Source: Streptomyces sp. SLBN-118 (GTDB lineage Bacteria; Actinomycetota; Actinomycetes; Streptomycetales; Streptomycetaceae). Taken from it: a stretch of 64,000 bases of DNA. Position 1 is the first letter of the stretch. The number at the start of each line of letters is the position of its first letter. The position numbers and the translations under genes were made by a program. Below the pieces are notes generated by a model that did not search any database, had not been told where the DNA came from, and saw only the letters and a program-made list of their open reading frames with translations. The stretch lies in assembly GCF_006715635.1 (NCBI RefSeq), contig NZ_VFNP01000002.1, positions 2,666,001 through 2,730,000 of the forward strand, read 5' to 3'. Of the stretch, positions 19,287-27,869 are shown one piece after another.

Positions 19287-19315
19287 CGGGGCCCTGCCGC
19301 CTGGCAGGAGCCCCG
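19287..19315. terminator. Hairpin between convergent Fic and LamG genes
   Basis: A 12-bp stem with one bulged base (left arm from 19287, right arm ending 19315) and a 4-base GCCT loop; it can serve both strands. It shares the CCCTGCC-N4-GGCAGG core with the other terminators around the accessory block. Confidence 0.65.
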
Positions 19316-19335
19316 ATCCATGTCCCGTGGCTCCC

Positions 19336-21237
19336 TCAGGGCAGTTCGGTAGCAAGCCCATCCGCGGACAACGCACCGCTCCAGATACGCAGTCGGTCCA
19401 GGCTGCCGGGGATGTAGTGGGCCAGGGTGCCGCCGTCGACGCCGCGGCCCACGGCCAGTTCACCCGTGCCCTGCGCCTGCGACGTGAGTCCCGCATGCGG
19501 GCTTGTCACCTGCTGGGTGCTTCCGATGAAGAGCCTGAGCCTGCCGGACGCGTCCGGATCACCAGGGGTGGTCGCTGCCGCGTCGAAGATGCCGGTCAGA
19601 TCGATCGGGGTGTCGAAGTCCCCCATCACGTCGTCGGCCTGGACCTCGACTCGCTCGGTGACGTTGCCGGCCGCGTCCACAGCTGTCCGCACAAAGCTCC
19701 ACGCGGAGACGTCGGTGTCGAACTTGGTGAGGACGAGCGCCCAGGACGACTCGCCCTCGAGCTTCTGGCCGGCCACGATTCCGCGGTAACCGATCGGCTT
19801 GGCCGCCCACTCGGCACTGTCCACACGCACCCGGGCCGACACCGTGAACGAACCGGTCTCGTCCACCGCCGGACCAGCGGCTGCGGCGTAGCCCTGCACT
19901 CCGTCGAGGGCAAGCATGCTCTGCCCCGCCTCGTCCGCCCGGAGCTGTGCCCCCGCTGCCGACAGGGCGAGGGCGGGTCGGCCGTAGCCGCTGACGTCCT
20001 TGATCTCACTCCCAACGGCGGGCCCGGCGTTCCAGTCCGCCACGAGCGCGGTGGCGGGCCCGCCCTCGGTCTCGAGTTGCGACACCTCGCGAACATCCAC
20101 CGGCCTGAGCGCCCGCTGCCAGACGGCCACTTCGTCGACATAGCCGTGGAAGTAGCCCTGGTACCTGCCGTCAGCCCTGGTCCGGCCGATCTGAAGGCCC
20201 TTGGCGGACGACCACGGCTCGTACGCCGCAGCCTGGGCGGAGAGATTCACCGGCTGGCCCTGGGGGCGGCCGTTGACGAACAGTTGGACGGTGTCGTTCG
20301 TCTTGTCCGTGTCCCTCTTGGTGTCGAACACCCCTGCCAGGTGCGTCCAGACGCCGCCCGGCGGGTTCGCCGCATCACCGTAGGAGACGATGTCCGCCGT
20401 GCCGTCGGCGTCCTGAGCGCCACGGCCGAAGGCCCACTTCTTGTGCTCGGCGGAGTAGCGCAGGTTGAATGCCGCTTCGCGCGCCCCGGGAGCCGAGAGC
20501 ACAACCTGATCGGACCTCGTATCGGCGAGATATGCCCAGGCGGAGACGGTGAACGACCCCTTGGTATCGACAGGCGGTTCGGCCGTCGCCGCGTACGCCT
20601 TCCCCTTGTCCGGGTTGGTGCTGTTCAGGCTGAGCGAATAGTCACCCCTACCGCGCCGTGCCCGGTCCGACCATGTCGCGCCACCCTTGAGCGTCGCGTC
20701 ATGGCGCTCCGTGCCCTCGGTGGCGGAGTCCTTCGTGGTGGTCACCGCCGGGTCCGTAGGACGGTCGGCGAACTGCCACTGCCCGACCGCGCCCGAGGCC
20801 GGCTTCACCTTGAACGCGAAGTAGGCGGGTGTGCCCCACCGACCACCCCAGTCCTTGGCCTGCACTTCCAGAACCTGAGGACCGTCAACGTTCGGCACCA
20901 CGGCGTACGGCGCCGGCTCGGCCCCACTGACCTCTGTGGCTCCGAACTCGCTCTGCAACCTCACGCGGTAGCCCGTGACATCCGTGCTCCCCGTCTCCGC
21001 ATCGATGTCCGCCACGTTGGGCCGAAACGTAAACATCCCGGCCAGCCCGGGCTCGCCCTGCCCGACGCAGTCATTCGCCGTGCACTCGGTGTAGGGCCCG
21101 TTGCTGGTGATCCGCGGCGCCAGGGGCACCGGGTCGTCCTCCACGCCAAAGGCCGGAGTCGAAACCACTCCTGCCATCAATGCGGCACCCACCAGAACGC
21201 TCCATGGGCGAGCGCGTCTCCATCTGCCTGCAGGCAT
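19336..21237 (-). CDS. Secreted protein with two LamG (concanavalin-like) domains
   Basis: A 633-residue exported protein. A signal peptide covers residues 1 to about 31 (ends STPAFG). A ~110-residue beta-sandwich-like region follows (RITSNGPYTECTANDC, with two cysteines), then two LamG/jellyroll domains of about 200 residues each, marked by GSFTVSAWAYL, VQLFVNGRPQGQPV, GYVDEVAVWQRAL and the second GSFTVSARVRV, SLDRLRIWSGAL. It probably binds carbohydrate or protein at the cell surface. It is a paralogue of the C-terminal half of the protein at 23985-27740. ATG 21237 is chosen over 21285 because GGAGGGG lies 7 bases ahead and the signal peptide then has normal length. Confidence 0.8.
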   Translation of the reverse strand: MPAGRWRRARPWSVLVGAALMAGVVSTPAFGVEDDPVPLAPRITSNGPYTECTANDCVGQGEPGLAGMFTFRPNVADIDAETGSTDVTGYRVRLQSEFGATEVSGAEPAPYAVVPNVDGPQVLEVQAKDWGGRWGTPAYFAFKVKPASGAVGQWQFADRPTDPAVTTTKDSATEGTERHDATLKGGATWSDRARRGRGDYSLSLNSTNPDKGKAYAATAEPPVDTKGSFTVSAWAYLADTRSDQVVLSAPGAREAAFNLRYSAEHKKWAFGRGAQDADGTADIVSYGDAANPPGGVWTHLAGVFDTKRDTDKTNDTVQLFVNGRPQGQPVNLSAQAAAYEPWSSAKGLQIGRTRADGRYQGYFHGYVDEVAVWQRALRPVDVREVSQLETEGGPATALVADWNAGPAVGSEIKDVSGYGRPALALSAAGAQLRADEAGQSMLALDGVQGYAAAAGPAVDETGSFTVSARVRVDSAEWAAKPIGYRGIVAGQKLEGESSWALVLTKFDTDVSAWSFVRTAVDAAGNVTERVEVQADDVMGDFDTPIDLTGIFDAAATTPGDPDASGRLRLFIGSTQQVTSPHAGLTSQAQGTGELAVGRGVDGGTLAHYIPGSLDRLRIWSGALSADGLATELP

Positions 21238-21490
21238 GACTGATCCCCTCCAAGGGCCTCCCCAGACCCTTCGTAGAACGGACAACTGTTTGAGTCCGTC
21301 GGCGAACCTTAACCCCGGGACAGCGGCCTTGATCGATTAGATGGTTCGACTAAGTCGGGCGAGTGCCTCGCGGTCAATCTCCCGGGGCGGATGGCCACAA
21401 GGCCCGGAGACGCAGCGATCAACGTTCGGCGGATCGGGGGCCGGCTTTCGGGGGTACGGTTTTGAGTGTTGCCGCAGAACGGAGTTCATC

Positions 21491-22687
21491 GTGCCGCAGA
21501 GCATTGACGAGCACACCGGCGCTCGGATCGCCCGCATCCGCAAGCAACGGGGCCTGCTGCAACAGGGGCTGGCTCTGCGTGCCAACGTCTCCAAATCCCT
21601 GCTGTCGAAGGTCGAGTGCGGGCAGAAGCCTGCGTCCCCGGCTCTCATCGCGGCCTGCGCTCGCGCGTTGGGTGTCACCACGTCCGATCTGTTGGGCCAG
21701 CCTTACGCCGAAGAGCTGCGCCGCGACCGCATGGATGCGCTGATACAGCCGATCCGTGAGGGTATGGAGAATTGGGATGTCGCCCTCGAATGGGAGACGG
21801 CGCCCCGTCCGTCTGCGCTCATCCGAGCCGATGTCCAACGAGTTCTCGTCCAGCGCCGTCAGGCGCAGTACACGGACATGGTGCGCGACTTGCCGAGCCT
21901 GATCGACGAGTCAGTCCAGGCAGTTCACACCAGCACCGGGGAGGAGCAGCGGCAGGCATACGAGTGCCTGGCGGGAGCCTTCCGCTGTGTGTTCACCGTG
22001 GCGTGGAAGTTCGGTTTCATCGACCTCGCCACGGTCGCGCTGGACCGGTTGGCGTGGACCGCGCCGCATGCTGATGAGCCGGGCCTGGTGGCCATGTACT
22101 CCTTCCTCCGCGCACAGACCACGTTGTCCTCTGGACGGTACGACGTCGGCATGCGCGTAGTCGACCGGGCCCTGCGGGATCTTGACGGTCAGGACGCCCG
22201 GCGTCCGGCGGGCCTGTCGGCTATGCGAGGCATGCTGCACCTTCGGGCGGCGGTGATCGCAGGCCGCGCGAAGGACCGGGACCATGCGGAGATTCGACTC
22301 GCCGAGGCCCGCGCTCTCGCCGCGGAGACCGGTGAGCTGCCCGACTACGGCGTCACCTGGGGGCCGACAAACGTCGGGGTCCACGCTGTGGCCATGGCAT
22401 CGGAGATGGACGAATTCGGCCTGGCCATCGAACTAGCCAAGGATGTACGGATTCCGCGTGACTGGACCCGTTCCCGGGCCGGGCACCACTGGATGGACCT
22501 TGGCAGGGCGCACACCTGGGCAGGGCACCCGGACCAGGCACTCGACTGCCTGCAGCGCGCCCGACGCATCGCGCCGCAGCAGACGCGCTACCACCCCACC
22601 GTGCGGGAGACGGTGCTGGCCCTCAAGCGGCGCGAACGGGCTCGCAACGGCTCGCTGACCGAGTACGCGGAGTGGGTGGGGGTCTAG
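21491..22687 (+). CDS. XRE-family regulator with C-terminal TPR-like region
   Basis: A 398-residue protein. The N-terminal helix-turn-helix (residues about 9-65: RIARIRKQRGLLQQGLALRANVSKSLLSKVECG) is of the XRE/HTH_3 type. The rest is helical and TPR-like, ending with a WAGHPDQALDCLQRARRIAPQQTRYHPTVRETVLALKRRE block that is common in Streptomyces XRE-TPR regulators. GTG 21491 has GGAG 6 bases ahead and begins just before the HTH; the longer open frame from 21341 is not needed. It is divergent from the LamG gene and stands upstream of two small genes on the same strand. The target and inducer are unknown. Confidence 0.85.
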   Translation: MPQSIDEHTGARIARIRKQRGLLQQGLALRANVSKSLLSKVECGQKPASPALIAACARALGVTTSDLLGQPYAEELRRDRMDALIQPIREGMENWDVALEWETAPRPSALIRADVQRVLVQRRQAQYTDMVRDLPSLIDESVQAVHTSTGEEQRQAYECLAGAFRCVFTVAWKFGFIDLATVALDRLAWTAPHADEPGLVAMYSFLRAQTTLSSGRYDVGMRVVDRALRDLDGQDARRPAGLSAMRGMLHLRAAVIAGRAKDRDHAEIRLAEARALAAETGELPDYGVTWGPTNVGVHAVAMASEMDEFGLAIELAKDVRIPRDWTRSRAGHHWMDLGRAHTWAGHPDQALDCLQRARRIAPQQTRYHPTVRETVLALKRRERARNGSLTEYAEWVGV

Positions 22688-22823
22688 CACCTCACGGCGC
22701 ATGGGAGATGCACAGTTCGGTGCAACTCACCTGCGCTGCCGGTCGGCAGGCTGACCACCAGTCCGTACCCCGCGACCGCTCGACCGGTCCGGGGCTTGGC
22801 CAACGCCGATTGGAGGCGTCGAC

Positions 22824-23132
22824 ATGCCGCACCGTATCGCCCATATCTTCGAGCCGCTGCTGTGGTTCATCTTGCCCATTCAGGGTCGCCATCGCAGATC
22901 AAACCGCCGATCCATCAGGGACCACATGGACGCCCCGGCCGAGGGCCTGCCGCGCGTGCCCGTTTGGCCGTTACGGGGTGAGGAGATCGGGATCGTCCGC
23001 CCTTACGTTGTAGTGCGCAAGCTGCGGGAGGCTCGCTGGAAGCGGGCTCGGCGGCGTGCACAACTGTGGCTGGCGGTGCAAGGCATCGATATCGGTCCCC
23101 GGCTGATCCACGGAGTCGAGGTGACCGCGTGA
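22824..23132 (+). CDS. Conserved Streptomyces small protein, unknown function
   Basis: A 102-residue basic protein with a weakly hydrophobic N-terminal segment (HIFEPLLWFILP) followed by an Arg-rich stretch and a C-terminal block WLAVQGIDIGPRLIHGVEVTA. I have seen this type of protein next to XRE-TPR regulators in streptomycetes but know no function. ATG 22824 follows GGAGG at 7 bases. Its TGA overlaps the next ATG by one base (TGATG), so the two small genes are coupled. Confidence 0.7.
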   Translation: MPHRIAHIFEPLLWFILPIQGRHRRSNRRSIRDHMDAPAEGLPRVPVWPLRGEEIGIVRPYVVVRKLREARWKRARRRAQLWLAVQGIDIGPRLIHGVEVTA

Positions 23133-23476
23133 TGAGCCTGATTGACGAGGTACGTCTCTTGCCGTGGACGGGGCCGGAGGGAAAGCCGTGCTATCTCTCC
23201 GGTGATGGCGTCGGATTCATGTCGCGCCTCGCCGACAACGTGGAGGCGGCTCAACTCGGCCTGGCCGGTGATCTCATCGAGGAAGCGCAGCAGGTCCTTG
23301 CCGAGCGGGCGTGGACGCCTGGGGAACTTCACCTGCTGGCCATGCAGTTGACCGAGGCGCTGGTGAATGTGCACCGGATCGCACAGAGCCAGGGAGCACG
23401 TCTGCCCGCACCCGCCTACGAAGAGCCCAATGCCATCGACGACGAGGAGGACTTGATGGCCAATCCGCGCGACTGA
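23132..23476 (+). CDS. Small acidic protein, unknown function
   Basis: A 114-residue protein, acidic at its end (EEPNAIDDEEDLM). The start ATG 23132 overlaps the previous stop, and the initial sequence MSLIDEVRLLPWTGPEGKPCYLS is followed by two amphipathic helices (about 28-50 and 55-85). No recognised domain. Coupling to the preceding basic protein raises the possibility of an acidic/basic pair that binds each other. The gene ends the XRE unit. Confidence 0.65.
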   Translation: MSLIDEVRLLPWTGPEGKPCYLSGDGVGFMSRLADNVEAAQLGLAGDLIEEAQQVLAERAWTPGELHLLAMQLTEALVNVHRIAQSQGARLPAPAYEEPNAIDDEEDLMANPRD

Positions 23477-23984
23477 CCTGCCAATAGCGGCCCCCCAGGC
23501 CGAGGCACTGGCCGTACTCGCGCCAACCGTCCGGCGCCGTCGGTGCGGCCGGTGAGCGGTTACGCGTCGCCGCTCAAGTGTGCTGTCTCATGAGATCTGC
23601 GCGCTGACGAGGCGCAAGGCTTGCTTTGCCAAGGCGCGGACTTCCTTACGGGCAGGGGTCTGCCGCTCCGGCGTGAGGCGACGCCATCGGCAGCCGATCT
23701 CCGTTCGACACGCGGCCAGTTGACGGGTGGGGTGGTGCAGGTGCGTGGTGGGCGGATCGATCGCTGGCGAGTAGTCAGGAACGCGAAGTTTCTGGAGATC
23801 GGTGGATCTTGGTCGTGACGCCGTCTACCAGGAGGTTCTTCGGTGGCGGTTCATCAGCCCAACCAGCGGGTTACCGGCAAGCTGACAAGAGCTCAGTGTG
23901 ATGCGCGACACCATTGACCAACATGATCAATCCACACATGATCCTCACAGCTGTAATGAAAAGTTAAAGGGGATGGGTGGGGGC
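23477..23984. other. 508-base non-coding stretch with a candidate promoter at its right end
   Basis: No gene is supported between the small-gene pair and the DNRLRE-LamG gene; a 65-codon frame at 23621-23818 shows no family resemblance or ribosome site. The last 90 bases are unusually AT-rich. They hold TTGACC (23914-23919) as a possible -35 and an 8-base direct repeat ACATGATC (23921-23928 and 23936-23943), a likely regulatory spot for the large secreted gene. Confidence 0.4.
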
Positions 23985-26900
23985 GTGTTTACGCAAAATC
24001 GGAGGCGCCGCTGGCGCCAGGCGGTGCGGAGCGGGGCGATAGCGGTCACGCTCCTGGGGGGTGGGGTTCCGATGGTCGGGGGCGGGGCGACTCCGGCGCT
24101 CGCCGATGACGGGGCGACCTCGGTAGCGGCTGACAAGACTCCGGAGTCGGAGGCGAGTGCTCTCGCGGCGAAGACTGGCAAGCGGGTGGCCGTGGACACG
24201 GCGACCACCGAGTCGTCGCAGGTCTTCGCCAATCCGGACGGCACCTTCACGCAGGAGACGAACGCGGCTCCGGTCCGTGCCCGGAAGGACGACGGCGCCT
24301 GGGCACCCATCGACACGACCCTCGTGCGCGATGCCGACGGCTCCGTACGGGCGAAGAACACGACGGCGGATCTCACCTTCTCGGGCGGCGGCAGCGGGAA
24401 GGGCCTGGTCACGCTGCAGGACGAGGGGCAGGAGCTGAAGCTCGGCTGGCCCACCGCGCTCCCCAAGCCCGGACTCGACGGCGACACCGCAACCTACGCC
24501 GGAGTCCTCCCGGACGTCGATCTGAAGCTGACCGCGCTGAGCACCGGCTACACCTCAGTGCTCGTGGTCAAGACTGCAGAGGCGGCGAAGAACCCGGCGC
24601 TCGCGACGATCAGGATGTCCGTCTCCGGGGTCGGCCTGGACATCGCCCCGACGGCTGACGGGGGTTTCGTCGCGCGCGACGGCGACGGCACCCCGGTCTT
24701 CGAGAGCCCGGCGGGGCGAATGTGGGACTCGGCCGGTGACACCCCGGCCGCGACCGGCGTCACCACGCAACTCGCCCGCACTGCTTCTTCGACAGAGGCA
24801 GAGGCCGAGGGTGAGCCGGAGACGACGGAGGCGGCCCCACTGCCCGCAGCCGAGGGCGAACCGATCCCTTCGGAGGGTCCTGGCAGCGGTGACGCGGAGG
24901 CCGAGCTCCCGCTCAGGGTCACCGACACCACCCTGGAGATCACGCCCGATCCGGCCCTGCTCCACGGCGAGGACACCGTCTTCCCGCTCTACATCGACCC
25001 GCCGACCAAGGGCATCGCGCTGGGCGACTGGACCGCTCTCGCCTCTAACGGCACCAAGTACTGGGAGTTCAGCGGGGACAAGGGCGTGGGGCGCTGCTCC
25101 AACTACGCCGGCTACCTCTGCTCCAGCAGCCCGTACACCCAGCGCATGTACTTCGAGTACCCGCTGTCGTCGATCCACGGCAAGAAGGTCCTGGACGCGA
25201 CGCTTGAGGTGTACCAGGTGTGGACTTTCACCTGCGATCCGCACTGGTATGACCTGACCCGCGTGGACAAGGGCATCTCCTCCAGCACCACCTGGTCGAC
25301 CCGCCCCACGGGGGTGGACCTGATGGGCGACCGGAATGTCGCTTACGGGCGGGGCACCTTGTGCAGCCCTTCTCAGCCGGCGGACTGGGTGCGCTTCAGC
25401 GACAACGTCTCCGGCGGGGAGACCAACGAGAACCTGACGACCACCCTCGCGTCCTACGCCGCTAACAAGCAGGCTGAGATCACCTTTTCGCTGACCGCGC
25501 ATGACGAGTCCGACGCCGCCGCTTGGGCACGGTTCCGCAATGACGCGAAGCTGTCGGTGACGTACATCTCGTACCCCTCGGCGCCGACCGAGGCGAAGGT
25601 CCAGGACGGCACGAGCGGCAAGGCGTGCGGGACTTCCACCGTGCCGCAGGTCACCGGCGACACCACCCCGAAGGTGTATGGCACGGTGCAGTCGGTGGAC
25701 GGATCGCAGGCGCAACTGCGTGCGATGTTCGAGATCTGGAAGGCGGACGGCTCCAGCCGTGCCTGGTGGGCGATCTCTCCCGACGGCGCCTGGGTGGCGG
25801 ACAACGCGGTGCGTGACGCCACGTCCTCCGCGCTCGCCCCGCAGACGGACTACAAACTGCGGGCCAAGACACAGGCGTACTACATGACTGACCGTGGTGT
25901 GTCAGGAGTTCTTGACTCAGCCTGGTCCTCTTGGTGCTACTTCCGGGTGGACACCGATTCCCCGCCGCCTCCGGTGCTGTCCAGCTCGGACGGCCGCTAC
26001 CAGCCTGCTGAGACGGGCCAGGGATCGGATGGTGTGGGTGTGACGGGCGAGTTCCTGTTCACGCCGGCTGACACAGACCCCGCTGTGGCTGGCATCCAGT
26101 CGGACGTCGTCAGCTACAAGTGGCGCCTGAACAGCGGCGAGGTGTCCGCGCCGATCACCGTTCCGAAGGGCACGGCCGGAAAGGCGAACATCACTCCGAA
26201 CCAGGTCGGTGAGAACACCATCCAGGTCTGGGGCTACGACGCGGCCGGCCACAGCTCGCTCACCGGCTACTACAGCTTTCTCGTCAACGCTGGTGCGAAG
26301 CCCTCGGGTGTGTGGCACTTCGACGGCAACGGCAACGATTCCACGACCACAGCCACGCCCCATCCGCTGTCCAACGGATCAGGGGCCTCGTACAACGCTC
26401 CCGGCCGTGGAGGACCGGCTTCGCTGAAGCTGGACGGCACCACGGGCTATGCCCAGTCGTCGGGGCCGGTGGTGGACACGACCAAGTCGTTCAGCGTCTC
26501 CGCCTGGGTCCGGCTCTCGGACGTCTCCCGCAGCCAGACCGTTATCTCTCAGCAAGCCACTACGCTGTCGGGTTTCGCGCTGCACTACTCGGCCACAAGC
26601 AAGCGTTTCGCCTTCTCCCGCTACAACAGTGATGTCGCTACCCCGACGGCGAGCCGCTCTACCTCCCTCGCTGCCCCTGGGGCAGGGGTGTGGACCCACC
26701 TCACCGGTGTTTACGACGCTGTGGGCCAGACAGTGCAGCTGTATGTGAACGGCCGTCCCCAGGGAGCGCCTGTGGCCTTCACCACGCCCTGGGCGGCGAC
26801 CGGACCGCTCCAGATCGGCAGGTTCCACAACAGTGTTGGCTACGTCGAGTACTTCAACGGGCTCATCGACGAGGTCCACGTCTGGTCCCGGGTCCTCGCT

Positions 26901-27740
26901 GATGCGGAGGTCGTCCAGGACGCCCGCTTCGAGGACGAGGACCTCAGCGACGGCAGTTCCGGCGATCCGGTGCCGGCGCTCGTCGCCAAGTGGGATGCCA
27001 CCGACACGGTGAACGCGACCGGCACCACGATCAAGGACAACACCAGCGGCTTCGGCCGCGATCTGAACCTCAGCGGGGCAACGCTGGCCCAGATCACGAC
27101 CGGTGCAGACCCGGACACCGGCGAGACCGGCACGACCAGGCAGACGATGCAGCTGAACGGCACAAGCGCCTATGCCTCGGCGACCGGACCGATCGTGGAC
27201 GACACCGGCTCGTTCACGGCGACCGCCTGGGTGACGCTGGACCCCGCCAAGTTCGCCGACACCACCAAGTCGTACGCGGTGCAGGTGTTCGGGCAGTCCG
27301 GGGCGACCCAGTCTTCATGGGGCGTTTGGTACGAGCAGCCGGCCGGGAGCAGTCAGGGGCGCTGGACCTTCGGCCGCCCGGACAAGGACGGCACCGGTGC
27401 GATCTGGACGAAGAACGAGTCCGACGCAGTCAACGCTGCTCAACTCAACGGCGCTCCCGTCATGCTGACGGTCGTGTACGACGCGCAGACGGCAGTCGAC
27501 ACCCCCAGCGGCCCGATGCTCGGTTCGCTCATCCTCTACGTCGACAGCGCACGCATGGGCGCCGAGGACGGCGTGTCCTTCCCGGCTCCATGGCAGGGCA
27601 GTGGGGCATTCGAGGTCGGCCGGGCGAAGATCGACGGGGTTGCCACGCGCTACTTCCCCGGAACGGTCGACAGCGTCCGCGTCTGGTCCGGCGCTACGCC
27701 CACCAGCGTGATCGCCGACCGCTGGAATACCGAGCAGTAG
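23985..27740 (+). CDS. Large secreted DNRLRE and LamG domain protein (RHS partner)
   Basis: About 1251 residues, exported. A signal peptide (AIAVTLLGGGVPMVGGGATPALA) is followed by a ~250-residue region common to large Streptomyces wall-associated proteins, an acidic Glu/Ala/Pro linker (about 265-300), a DNRLRE-type jellyroll (about 345-530: MYFEYPLSSIHGKKVLDATLEVYQ), an Ig/Fn3-like stretch (about 530-770) and two LamG domains (about 776-985 and 996-1250). Proteins of this layout typically sit directly upstream of RHS genes in streptomycetes and may help display or deliver them. The start is uncertain: ATG 23973 has its purine tract directly adjacent, so GTG 23985 is preferred. A strong hairpin separates it from the RHS gene. 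Confidence 0.82.
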   Translation: MFTQNRRRRWRQAVRSGAIAVTLLGGGVPMVGGGATPALADDGATSVAADKTPESEASALAAKTGKRVAVDTATTESSQVFANPDGTFTQETNAAPVRARKDDGAWAPIDTTLVRDADGSVRAKNTTADLTFSGGGSGKGLVTLQDEGQELKLGWPTALPKPGLDGDTATYAGVLPDVDLKLTALSTGYTSVLVVKTAEAAKNPALATIRMSVSGVGLDIAPTADGGFVARDGDGTPVFESPAGRMWDSAGDTPAATGVTTQLARTASSTEAEAEGEPETTEAAPLPAAEGEPIPSEGPGSGDAEAELPLRVTDTTLEITPDPALLHGEDTVFPLYIDPPTKGIALGDWTALASNGTKYWEFSGDKGVGRCSNYAGYLCSSSPYTQRMYFEYPLSSIHGKKVLDATLEVYQVWTFTCDPHWYDLTRVDKGISSSTTWSTRPTGVDLMGDRNVAYGRGTLCSPSQPADWVRFSDNVSGGETNENLTTTLASYAANKQAEITFSLTAHDESDAAAWARFRNDAKLSVTYISYPSAPTEAKVQDGTSGKACGTSTVPQVTGDTTPKVYGTVQSVDGSQAQLRAMFEIWKADGSSRAWWAISPDGAWVADNAVRDATSSALAPQTDYKLRAKTQAYYMTDRGVSGVLDSAWSSWCYFRVDTDSPPPPVLSSSDGRYQPAETGQGSDGVGVTGEFLFTPADTDPAVAGIQSDVVSYKWRLNSGEVSAPITVPKGTAGKANITPNQVGENTIQVWGYDAAGHSSLTGYYSFLVNAGAKPSGVWHFDGNGNDSTTTATPHPLSNGSGASYNAPGRGGPASLKLDGTTGYAQSSGPVVDTTKSFSVSAWVRLSDVSRSQTVISQQATTLSGFALHYSATSKRFAFSRYNSDVATPTASRSTSLAAPGAGVWTHLTGVYDAVGQTVQLYVNGRPQGAPVAFTTPWAATGPLQIGRFHNSVGYVEYFNGLIDEVHVWSRVLADAEVVQDARFEDEDLSDGSSGDPVPALVAKWDATDTVNATGTTIKDNTSGFGRDLNLSGATLAQITTGADPDTGETGTTRQTMQLNGTSAYASATGPIVDDTGSFTATAWVTLDPAKFADTTKSYAVQVFGQSGATQSSWGVWYEQPAGSSQGRWTFGRPDKDGTGAIWTKNESDAVNAAQLNGAPVMLTVVYDAQTAVDTPSGPMLGSLILYVDSARMGAEDGVSFPAPWQGSGAFEVGRAKIDGVATRYFPGTVDSVRVWSGATPTSVIADRWNTEQ

Positions 27741-27747
27741 TCAGCTC

Positions 27748-27784
27748 CCGGGTGGCCGGGCGGGACCTCCGCCCGGCCACCCGG
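27748..27784 (+). terminator. Strong hairpin between the DNRLRE-LamG and RHS genes
   Basis: A perfect 16-bp stem (27748-27763 with 27769-27784) with a 5-base GACCT loop starts 7 bases after the stop codon. It should reduce read-through into the RHS gene or protect the upstream message. Confidence 0.75.
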
Positions 27785-27869
27785 CCTCTCCGCACCTTCC
27801 AGATCTCCGCTCCGGAATCGGCCCTGCCCCCGGAGCGGCTCCTGCCCATTCTCGAATCCAGGGAATCAC

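Noticed and set aside
23621..23818. 65-codon frame in the gap before the DNRLRE-LamG gene
   Set aside because: No ribosome site, no family resemblance and unusual composition; a chance frame.
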